Below, piece after piece: positions 6,309 to 13,064 of a DNA stretch of 13,967 nucleotides. Origin of the DNA: Chloroflexota bacterium (GTDB lineage Bacteria; Chloroflexota; Anaerolineae; Anaerolineales; Villigracilaceae); NCBI GenBank assembly GCA_016191985.1, contig JACPVB010000047.1, positions 1 to 13,967 of the forward strand, in the 5' to 3' direction. Numbering within the stretch: position 1 is the stretch's first letter; each line of letters begins with the position of its first letter. The notes under the pieces are model-generated. The model saw only the letters and a program-made list of their open reading frames with translations. It was not told the DNA's origin and did no database searches. Both the position numbers and the translations under genes were made by a program.

Positions 6309-9300
6309 TTATTTCATCAAGCTGACACCGTCAAACCAGACTGTGCCGCTGGCCTTGGCATAGGTGAACCTGATGACCACCTTGGTGAAGTTGGCAGCTG
6401 CGTTGAAGCTAAGCGTCTTCTTTTGGAAGGTGGAGTAGGTGCCGTTGGAGCAGTTGATGGTCTTGGTTTGTTTCAACGTGCTTCCACTATATATAAGCAC
6501 ATCGGCTTTACATGTCCCTGCGGCTGGGATGGCTGAACCTCTCGCCCAGAAGGTAAGTGTTAAGTTGTCGCCAGTTACACCGCTAAGGGTAAGAGTCTGG
6601 GTGAGGGTCTTGGTCTTGCCAGATTGACCAGCGATCTTGACGGAGGCTGTGCCTTCCTTCTTGATCTTGGTATCTTTGCCGTCAGTGGCGGCGAAGGCAG
6701 TGTTTTTCACCCAATTGGTTGGGATCTTGGAGGTGCCAGTATAGGTGTTGAATCCGCCATTCTTGGCACGTTCCGCCTGGATGGTCCAGGTATAGGTGGC
6801 GGGGGAGGCGTCCACATTTCCAGCCGCATCCACTGCATAGACCTGGAAGGTGTGTTTGGCAACGGACAAGTTTGTATAAGCCTTGGGGCTGGTGCAAGAG
6901 GCAAAGGCTCCGCCATCCAATTTGCAGAGGAAGGAGCCAGATTCGGTGCTGGTGAAGGAGAAGCTGGCATTCTTGCTGGTGGTCAGGGCAGGCGGTTTGA
7001 CCGTGATGGTGGTATTAGGTGCGGTGTTATCAAGCACGTAGGTCTGATCGGTTGCAGGTTCATCGGTGGGCAAGGGATTGCCAGCCAGGTCGAGAATATC
7101 TTCGCCAGCATCCAGGTCGAGACCAACTGTGCCGTTAAAGGAAGCCAGGTCGCCGCCGGAGACTGTGACATCATAAACGCTGTCACTGATTGGGTTGACG
7201 CCTGTGACCGTGGCCGATGTTGTGCCATTCACTGCAAAGTCTGCGGCATCCACGTTTTGCACCGCTTCGCTGAAGGTAACGCGGAAAACGAGCGTGTTCG
7301 CATTGGTTGGGCTGGCGGCAGGAGTTTGGCGCATGAAGGAAACCAGGGACGGCGCGATGGAATCACCATCTGCAATGACGAAGTCGCCGGCGGAAACATT
7401 CGTGAGGTCGTTGTAGTTGGTTGTGTCTGTTGGCGTGAAGTCCGCTGTAATAGCGTACGTGCCTACGTCCGTCGGCTCGGTCGAAGACCCATCATATCTG
7501 ATGTTGCTTACCGATCCTGGCGTGCCACTGGACGAGACAGTTGCTGTTTTAGGAGTTCCATCATAGGCGACCGGCGAGTTCGTTACCGAAAGCGTCACGG
7601 AGGGGTTGGCTTTCTGGATCACAAAGTTTCCAGCCGAAACGCCCGTGAGGCTATTGTAGTTGGTGGTATCCGTCGGTGTGAAGTTCGCGGTGACGGCATA
7701 CGTTCCTGCGTTGGTCGGGGTCGTTGAAGAACCATCGTACTTGATGTTGCTTACCGAACCCGGCGTGCCGCTGGAGTTGACCGTCGCAGATTTTTGAGTT
7801 CCATCGTAGGTCACGGGTGAGTTGGTCACCGAAAGTGTGACAGATGGGTTGGCCTTCTGAACAGTGAGTGTGCCATTAACATAAACTACAGTCTTTGTGC
7901 TGTCCGCTGGAACACCGCCCGAACAGGAGATAGTGTATGTTCCCGCGTTGCTGTGCGCGCCTGAAACGGAACAGGTCGGCTCAGTGGTGAAAACCGTATC
8001 GGATGGATCCTTGCTGAAGTCGAATGCGGGGTCGGCGTCACCATACGTGATGGTTTTGTTGTTGGCTGTGACGGTGATGACAGCGGCCTCATAGGAACCG
8101 ATATCGCAATGTGCGCCTTGTGGACGAGTCACACCGCGCTGGTCGAGGTTGTTCACCGGGGCCGCGGCACAGGCCGCGTCGTTGCCTGCGTCGAGCGCGG
8201 GAGAACCGCTGAGCAATGCCATTGTCTGTGTGGGGCCGCCGTTATCGGCAAGCGAACCGAGGAGCGGGTTGCTGCTGAGCGTCGCGGAACAACTTCCATC
8301 CTGAATCAGGCTGGAGGCAACGCTGGAGGGGGCTGTCCAATACGCGCAGTCGCCGCCCGAGGGAGAGCCGGCAATGATGGTGTTCGTCAAGGTAAACGTG
8401 CCCCAGTTGACGATTCCGCCGCCCCATACCGCGCTGTTGGCGGAGAAAGTGGTGTTGGTCACCGTCATGGGACCGCCATTGCCGATGCCGCCGCCATACG
8501 TGGAAGCGCTGTTATTGTAGAAAGTGCTGTTTGCTACTGTGAGCGTCCCCCAACTGCGGATGCCGCCGCCCTCAGCAGAAGAAGCGTGGTTGTCAACGAT
8601 GGTACTGTTCAACAACGTCAGTGTGCCGTTGTTTTCAATGCCTGCGCCGCCACCGTTATAACCCTTCGTAATGGTCAGATTGTTGATAGTAGTTGTGACG
8701 CCGGAGTTGACAAGGAATACGCGCACGCTGTTCTCGCCGCTGACCGTGACGTGATGCGTCGTGCCGTCAATGGTCAAATTCTTTGCGATAGTAAGCGTGC
8801 TGGAAAGCGCGATGTTGTAATCGTTGTTGAAGTTGATCGTACCACCCACGCAGACATCCGAAAGCCCCTGGCGCAGAGAGCCCGCGCCGCTGTTGTTGGC
8901 ATTGGTTACGGTGATGGATGAGAAACATCCCGTTCCCGTTCCTTGAATATTGAAGTTGTATGGATTCTCGTTCGAGTCGTTGTTGTCAATCGAGATGGTC
9001 GCGGTGCGGAGTCCCAGCCCTCCCGGCGCAAAATGGACCGTGAAGTTGGTACTCGCATTTGGGTCCACCGAAGCGGACGGAGTAACAGTGACACTGAAAT
9101 CTGACGCGTTCGTGCCTGTGATGTTCACGCGCGGAGTCCCGCTCAGGTTCAGGTAGTTTTCGCCTGTGTTCTGGATGATGTATGTGCGGTCAAAGCCTCC
9201 ACTGGAAAGATCCACAGAACCAAAGTCGGTGTGGTCGGTTGTGCTTGGAGTCGTATCGCCATCTGCAATGGATTTATTATTACCTTTGATGTTCATTTCA

Positions 9301-11801
9301 GGCACGGTGGTCGTGCTGGGTGAAACGACGGCGATCTTGAACATGCCGCGTCCGTGCGTGACGGAGACGAGCGTGTAGTTCAACCAGAACAATTCATCCA
9401 CCGAGGTGTTGGTGGGGCCATCGTGCGGGAGTTTCCAGGTGGCGCCGCCGTCTTCGCTGGCGAACACGCCCGTTTCTGTGCCGGCGTAGATCCAGGATGG
9501 GTAATCGGGGTGAATGACCAAACTGCGGACCGGGACATCCGGCATACCCGTCACGCCTGAACCAGTGCGGTCAGACCAGTTCGTTCCGTTGTTGGTTGTC
9601 ATCCACACATTATCAGTGCTGAATCCACCGAAGGTCACATAGATTTTGTTCGTATCGGTCTTGTCCAACGTGATGCGCGTCACGTAACGATTGGGGAGAG
9701 GATTCGCCCCATCATCCATCTTAACCCAGGTGGGAGTGGCGGATGTGCCATTGGTGGTCTTGTACACATCACCGTTGTTATGCCCAACCCAGACGACATC
9801 CGCGTTGCCTTCCAGCACGGCGATGGCGCTGATGGGACTCCCCACTGATGCTTTGACAATGTACCAGGAGGGACCCGTGGCGGAATATGCGCCGCCGGGC
9901 GCCTTGACATCGTTCGAGCGCCAGAGCGAATTCAAACCCATGTAGAGGCGATTGGAATCATTGGGGTCGAGGGTGAAGGGCGCAATGAAGTTGCCTTCGC
10001 TGTTTTGCGCTTCGGTGATGATATACGGAGCAGATTTATACGTCCATATCGAGCCGTTCCAATACTTGCCCCAGATATACTCCATTCCGCTTCCAGTAGT
10101 ACTGCGATTGATCTGCCCGTAGACGTACTCACCGTAGGTGTAATTTGGGTCAGCAAGATCTATCGCAGAAAAACCGCCATCGCCGCCGAAAACTGTTGTC
10201 CATCCTTCGGTGCCGTTATCTGGGGTATAAAGCAGTGTGCCGTTGTCTTGTGTGCCGCCTACGATCATTCCATTTAACGGACTACCCGCACCGCCGTAGA
10301 ACTGGGTGATGCCGAGGTTGTTGTTGAGTTCGGTCCAGCCGCTGGTGAGGGCCACGGTGGAGAAGTCATTTGTTTTATACACGCCGCCGTCGTTCCCGAA
10401 GAAGACAATCTTATTGGATGTGCCGTTAAAGCCAGGGTGCTCGACGATCATGTGTTGGTCTGCGTGGGCAGAGAGATCGGGAGCAGACCACCATTGGCTG
10501 ACCTTCGTCATGGTTGTGCCGCCATCGGTACTGCGGTAGATATCAACGCCGCCAACCATGACATTGTTTGCATTGGTGGGATCCACCCAGACGACATTGT
10601 CGTACCAACCCTGACCGCTCAAAAGACTATTTCCTGTGTTGACCACGGAATAGTTTTGTCCGTAGTCCGTACTTTTCCAGAGTTCGCCGTTGTTGTTATT
10701 GAGCGAGGCATATACGATCGAGGGGTTGCTTGGCGCAAAAGCGACTTCTGTGCGCACTTCCCAACCGGGAGAGGAAAGCCCAGTGAATGTCGAAAGGCTC
10801 CAAGTAGCACCCGAATCACTCGAATAGGCGGCAGTACCATAATTCGCCGAAGCAATAGCGTGGCTGCCATCGGAAGCAAAATTGACATCGTACCAGTTTC
10901 CTGTCAAAACCTGAGTCCACGAGGCTCCGCCATCGGCAGTTCTCCAAGCGCCAGAGCGCGTTGCCGCGAGAAGAATCTGATTATTGGTCGGGCTGATCGC
11001 CAGGCGATTGACGTAATACCAATCTGAATTTGCTGTGGAAGCAAGTTGAGTCCAGGTGGTTCCGCCGTTGGTGGTTTTGAAAACACCCGCGCCGCGAATA
11101 CCATCAGCGTTATAAAAACCCTCGCCTGTTCCGGCGTAGATCGTGTTGGGGTCGGTTGGGTCCATGACCAGGGTGGCGACGGCCATATTTGCCATGAAAT
11201 CGTCCATGATCTGCCAGGATGCCGCGCCATCGGTCGTCTTCCAAATTCCACCGGAGACGCTGCCCGCGTACATGATGTTGGGGTCGCTCGGGTTGATGAC
11301 GATGGAGCGCACGCGCCCGCCGATGTTGCCCGGCCCGATCCAGCTCCATGAAGCGCTGGTGATGCCTGCCGCATAGCCTTCCGGTTGTGGGACAGCCATC
11401 ATCTCTTCAATGTGCGCTTTGGCATTTGTGTACCCGTCCACTGGGATAAAGCCGTTTTCGTCTTGCAATTGCATCATGCGAAGCTCGATGGCCTTGTCGG
11501 GCTGGTCCGGTTTTTGCATTTCACCTTCATTGCCTTCGAACATGCCCAATTCACTTGGCGACATGGCGCAAATCTCGGCAAGCGTGAATCCGCGCTCCAT
11601 CATCATTTCTCTGATCCCCTCTTCGGAGACGCCGCGCGCCTGGATAACCGCTTCAACAGTGACGTTGTTGTCACAGACCAAAGCGGAAGAGCTGCTCGCT
11701 TCCTTCTGCGCGGACGGGCTGCCGGCCACTACCGCATACAGGATCATCCCTGCAAGCAAGACCGTTGACAATATCTTATGTGCTTGAGACTTATTCATCA
11801 T
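6309..11801 (-). CDS. Giant secreted mosaic protein: beta-propeller, beta-helix, MBG repeats, Ig-like, shared C-terminal domain
   Basis: An 1830-residue exported protein. AAGGAG precedes two adjacent ATGs; the second (11798) has the better 7-nt spacing. A hydrophobic signal segment (about 9-27) is followed by a charged segment (43-140). Residues about 150-825 form a BNR/Vps10-like beta-propeller, opening WSWIGPGNIGGRVRSI, with Asp-box motifs at 189-196, 243-250, 288-295, 327-334, 377-384, 424-431, 735-742 and 782-789. Residues 835-955 resemble a choice-of-anchor D/ASPM-type beta-sandwich (FGSVDLSSGG, FAPGGLG). Residues 960-1240 are a beta-helix ending LDQRGVTRPQGAHCDIGSYE, 1243-1314 an MBG-like domain (ITYGDADPAF), 1315-1476 two 81-residue repeats, 1481-1590 a Big/SwmB-like domain, 1594-1675 an Ig-like domain and 1676-1830 the shared C-terminal domain. 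Sialidase activity is not supported: no catalytic set is seen. It is probably a surface adhesin or polymer-binding protein. Confidence 0.88.
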   Translation of the reverse strand: MMNKSQAHKILSTVLLAGMILYAVVAGSPSAQKEASSSSALVCDNNVTVEAVIQARGVSEEGIREMMMERGFTLAEICAMSPSELGMFEGNEGEMQKPDQPDKAIELRMMQLQDENGFIPVDGYTNAKAHIEEMMAVPQPEGYAAGITSASWSWIGPGNIGGRVRSIVINPSDPNIMYAGSVSGGIWKTTDGAASWQIMDDFMANMAVATLVMDPTDPNTIYAGTGEGFYNADGIRGAGVFKTTNGGTTWTQLASTANSDWYYVNRLAISPTNNQILLAATRSGAWRTADGGASWTQVLTGNWYDVNFASDGSHAIASANYGTAAYSSDSGATWSLSTFTGLSSPGWEVRTEVAFAPSNPSIVYASLNNNNGELWKSTDYGQNYSVVNTGNSLLSGQGWYDNVVWVDPTNANNVMVGGVDIYRSTDGGTTMTKVSQWWSAPDLSAHADQHMIVEHPGFNGTSNKIVFFGNDGGVYKTNDFSTVALTSGWTELNNNLGITQFYGGAGSPLNGMIVGGTQDNGTLLYTPDNGTEGWTTVFGGDGGFSAIDLADPNYTYGEYVYGQINRSTTGSGMEYIWGKYWNGSIWTYKSAPYIITEAQNSEGNFIAPFTLDPNDSNRLYMGLNSLWRSNDVKAPGGAYSATGPSWYIVKASVGSPISAIAVLEGNADVVWVGHNNGDVYKTTNGTSATPTWVKMDDGANPLPNRYVTRITLDKTDTNKIYVTFGGFSTDNVWMTTNNGTNWSDRTGSGVTGMPDVPVRSLVIHPDYPSWIYAGTETGVFASEDGGATWKLPHDGPTNTSVDELFWLNYTLVSVTHGRGMFKIAVVSPSTTTVPEMNIKGNNKSIADGDTTPSTTDHTDFGSVDLSSGGFDRTYIIQNTGENYLNLSGTPRVNITGTNASDFSVTVTPSASVDPNASTNFTVHFAPGGLGLRTATISIDNNDSNENPYNFNIQGTGTGCFSSITVTNANNSGAGSLRQGLSDVCVGGTINFNNDYNIALSSTLTIAKNLTIDGTTHHVTVSGENSVRVFLVNSGVTTTINNLTITKGYNGGGAGIENNGTLTLLNSTIVDNHASSAEGGGIRSWGTLTVANSTFYNNSASTYGGGIGNGGPMTVTNTTFSANSAVWGGGIVNWGTFTLTNTIIAGSPSGGDCAYWTAPSSVASSLIQDGSCSATLSSNPLLGSLADNGGPTQTMALLSGSPALDAGNDAACAAAPVNNLDQRGVTRPQGAHCDIGSYEAAVITVTANNKTITYGDADPAFDFSKDPSDTVFTTEPTCSVSGAHSNAGTYTISCSGGVPADSTKTVVYVNGTLTVQKANPSVTLSVTNSPVTYDGTQKSATVNSSGTPGSVSNIKYDGSSTTPTNAGTYAVTANFTPTDTTNYNSLTGVSAGNFVIQKANPSVTLSVTNSPVAYDGTPKTATVSSSGTPGSVSNIRYDGSSTEPTDVGTYAITADFTPTDTTNYNDLTNVSAGDFVIADGDSIAPSLVSFMRQTPAASPTNANTLVFRVTFSEAVQNVDAADFAVNGTTSATVTGVNPISDSVYDVTVSGGDLASFNGTVGLDLDAGEDILDLAGNPLPTDEPATDQTYVLDNTAPNTTITVKPPALTTSKNASFSFTSTESGSFLCKLDGGAFASCTSPKAYTNLSVAKHTFQVYAVDAAGNVDASPATYTWTIQAERAKNGGFNTYTGTSKIPTNWVKNTAFAATDGKDTKIKKEGTASVKIAGQSGKTKTLTQTLTLSGVTGDNLTLTFWARGSAIPAAGTCKADVLIYSGSTLKQTKTINCSNGTYSTFQKKTLSFNAAANFTKVVIRFTYAKASGTVWFDGVSLMK
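7374..7859 (-). repeat. Two tandem 243-bp coding repeats (MBG/Ig-like) inside the giant protein
   Basis: Residues 1315-1395 (nt 7617-7859) and 1396-1476 (nt 7374-7616) are in-phase copies of 81 residues. Each starts QKANPSVTLSVTNSPV, contains YDGT(Q/P)K, SSGTPGSVSNI and TPTDTTNYN, and ends with (G/D)FVI. The DNA copies are clearly diverged, so this is an established domain repeat and not a very recent slippage event. Confidence 0.85.
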
Positions 11802-11817
11802 ATAACTCCTTGTGGCT

Positions 11818-11849
11818 CTTCACATCTCCCCACCCGGGTGATGTGTGAA
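11818..11849. other. Inverted repeat in the leader of the 1830-residue gene
   Basis: A perfect 10-bp palindrome CACCCGGGTG (11831-11840) sits within an outer CACATC (11821-11826) / GATGTG (11840-11845) pair, extended by TTCA/TGAA. It lies 17-47 bp upstream of the start codon. It has no T-run on the downstream minus-strand side, so it is not a terminator for the upstream lipoprotein gene. It could be an operator or an mRNA leader fold. The rest of the 156-bp gap 11802-11957 is AT-rich with no clear signal. Confidence 0.35.
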
Positions 11850-11957
11850 AAAATAATTCATTTCTACAAAATATTTATGGATATTGAGGAGAAAGGTCTT
11901 TCGAAAGTTGTCCGATAATCACTCCTTGAAAATGATGGATTAATGTCAGTGCAAAAA

Positions 11958-12422
11958 TTACTTGACCTCAATAGTGAAAGCAAACGTAATGGGCGCCGCT
12001 GGCGGGCAGGGTGTGCCGGGATCACATGACATTGCCGGGGCTGTCAAGCGGACATCGGTATCACCTTTGGCAATCGCACGAAATAACCAACCTTGTTCGC
12101 CTGGTTGGTTCATGTGTTCGGGAGGAATCAACGATTGAATGATTGTGTCGGCAAATGTGACCTGCCATGTAGGGGAAGCAGAGGGCAGGGCGATGGCGAC
12201 GATATCCCCGACTGAGACAATTACTGTTGTGCCGGATTGCTCTTCCGGGTTTATAAAAACATTAGCGGTAGGTAGGACAAGTATTTCGGTGGATGTTGGG
12301 CTTACTTTGATCGTGGAAATGACCGGCGGTGTTGAGGTGCGCACGTCCATTTCCTGCGCGGCACAGGATGGAAGAAAAGCGATGACAAATATTGAGCATA
12401 GTATGAACTGGTGAAATTTCAT
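11958..12422 (-). CDS. Lipoprotein with chagasin-like (protease inhibitor I42-type) domain
   Basis: A 154-residue predicted lipoprotein. The hydrophobic signal ends in FLPSC with Cys20 as the lipidation site, then a Ser/Thr/Pro-rich spacer to about residue 60. The domain at about 64-153 follows the chagasin plan: VIVSVGDIVAIALPS, a short loop SPTWQVTF in the place of the usual NPTTGYxW, a GEQGWLFRAIAKGDTDVRL segment (like GxGGxxxFxFxAxxxG), and a final strand ITFAFTIEV. The third loop, which carries RPW in classical members, is replaced by MSCDPGTPCPP with Cys133 and Cys139, possibly a disulfide. Chagasins block papain-like cysteine peptidases. Because the inhibitory loops are altered, activity here is uncertain. 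Its ATG overlaps the receiver gene's stop by 4 bp (ATGA), so the two are co-translated. Confidence 0.75.
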   Translation of the reverse strand: MKFHQFILCSIFVIAFLPSCAAQEMDVRTSTPPVISTIKVSPTSTEILVLPTANVFINPEEQSGTTVIVSVGDIVAIALPSASPTWQVTFADTIIQSLIPPEHMNQPGEQGWLFRAIAKGDTDVRLTAPAMSCDPGTPCPPAAPITFAFTIEVK

Positions 12423-12841
12423 GTCTTCTGACCCGTCCTCAATTCCGCAACGTCGCGCAAAGCGCGTAGCAGTTCGGCGCGCCCCGCAGTTTTCGTTAAA
12501 ACAACTTGAGCGCCGGCATCCAATGCGGCCTGTTCCTGTCCAGGCACTTCATTGGTGGTCAATGCCAGGATGGGGGTGTCCGGCAGGGATTTCCGCAAAA
12601 TCGTCAACGCTTCCAACTCGTCCCGTCCGGGGTTGCCCAGAGCAAGCAAGATGATATCCGGCACGAAAGGGAGCAGGATGGCATCGGGCTGGGTTGGGAT
12701 TGTCATCAGCTCAGACTCCACGCTTTTTTTGTCTTGCTCAACCAACTTCAGATCAGGCTCCTTTGTAATGACAGCGCACAAGGCATCACGCATGATGGGG
12801 TGCGCTTCGATGATGAAGACGGAGGCGGGAGCGGAATTCAT
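12419..12841 (-). CDS. Stand-alone degenerate receiver-domain protein (NarL-like fold, no output domain)
   Basis: A 140-residue protein that is only a CheY-like receiver domain. The pattern follows NarL-family receivers: VFIIEAHPIMRDAL (8-21), PDIILLALGNPGRDELEAL (61-79), ILALTTNE (91-98) and VVLTKTAGRAELLRAL (113-128). The residue equivalent to the phospho-acceptor Asp is Ala67 (usual LLDLxMPG, here LLALGNPG). Of the acidic pair, only Glu12 remains (position 13 is Ala). Thr95/96 and Lys117 are kept. An extra QPDAILLPFV stretch (51-60) precedes the usual PDIILL. Phosphorylation in the standard way is therefore unlikely. It may be a pseudo-receiver that acts by protein contact. No helix-turn-helix follows. 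The ATG at 12841 lacks a Shine-Dalgarno sequence and lies just 6 nt after a TAAAGT hexamer. It is first in an overlapping pair with the chagasin-like lipoprotein. Confidence 0.82.
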   Translation of the reverse strand: MNSAPASVFIIEAHPIMRDALCAVITKEPDLKLVEQDKKSVESELMTIPTQPDAILLPFVPDIILLALGNPGRDELEALTILRKSLPDTPILALTTNEVPGQEQAALDAGAQVVLTKTAGRAELLRALRDVAELRTGQKT

Positions 12842-12847
12842 GAATGC

Positions 12848-12877
12848 ACTTTACCCGAATACCCCCGTTTAAGTCAT
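12848..12877 (-). promoter_or_regulatory. Putative promoter of the receiver/lipoprotein unit (possibly leaderless)
   Basis: The minus strand has ATGACT (12872-12877), 18 bp, then TAAAGT (12848-12853), then GCATTC, then the ATG at 12841. With the normal distance from a -10 box, the transcript would start on or next to the A of the start codon. TAAAGT fits the TANNNT pattern often seen 6-7 nt before leaderless genes in other phyla. The absence of a Shine-Dalgarno sequence agrees. This is an inference from spacing. Confidence 0.45.
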
Positions 12878-12961
12878 CCACATGGCGTTTAACTTTTGTG
12901 GAAGTTTTGTTTAAGCTTGTTTAAGCCTTTGTTTAAGCCCGGCTTAAACGCGGGCTTAAAC
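12867..12961. promoter_or_regulatory. Seven-site GTTTAAG-like heptamer array, copy B (putative operator)
   Basis: GTTTAAG occurs at 12867-12873, 12909-12915, 12919-12925 and 12931-12937, GTTTAAC at 12887-12893, and CTTAAAC at 12943-12949 and 12955-12961. Spacings are 20, 22, 10, 12, 12 and 12 bp. GTTTAAGCCC (12931-12940) is exactly complementary to GGGCTTAAAC (12952-12961). Relative to the inferred start at 12841 the sites span about -29 to -117, with the first overlapping the -35 hexamer. This is the cleaner copy, with five of seven sites matching GTTTAAG or its complement across the four clustered distal sites and the first. Confidence 0.6.
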
Positions 12962-12977
12962 AAAAACTTGCAAAAAC

Positions 12978-13013
12978 GAAAGGTTCCGGCGGAATATTCC
13001 GCCGGAACCTTTC
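12978..13013 (-). terminator. Hairpin terminator after the right-edge HYR/Ig-like gene
   Basis: A perfect 36-bp palindrome (GAAAGGTTCCGGCGGAAT and its exact complement). On the minus strand it is followed by CGTTTTTGC. It starts about 52 bp past the stop codon at 13065. It is the strongest stem of the three-member hairpin family. Confidence 0.88.
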
Positions 13014-13064
13014 TATTCAGGGAAAAATCATCCCATACAGGCAACGATTTTCCAAAAAGCGAAC

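Larger units (their letters stand above)
12847..13035 (-). repeat. Intergenic module, copy B (terminator + heptamer array + promoter-like end)
   Basis: The second copy of the module at 2727-2918, collinear across the hairpin, the array and the promoter-like end. It separates the HYR/Ig-like gene (ending at 13065) from the receiver/lipoprotein unit (starting at 12841). Similarity stops within a few bases of the receiver start codon on one side and before the upstream gene's stop codon on the other. It is therefore purely intergenic. Confidence 0.88.

Noticed and set aside
8109..8921. A 270-codon open frame on the plus strand, plus others at 6624-7727, 832-1386 and 4988-5533
   Set aside because: They lie fully antisense to well-supported secreted-protein or transporter genes, have no recognisable domain, and have low-complexity, cysteine/arginine-rich composition typical of antisense shadows in GC-rich coding DNA.
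6309..11801. Sialidase or glycosidase function for the propeller
   Set aside because: Asp-box motifs only mark the propeller fold. No arginine triad or other catalytic set could be identified, and such motifs are common in non-enzymatic Vps10/BNR proteins.
12867..12961. CRISPR array from the repeated heptamers
   Set aside because: The repeats are only 7 bp, the spacers are 3-15 bp and are themselves conserved between the two copies, and there are no cas genes.
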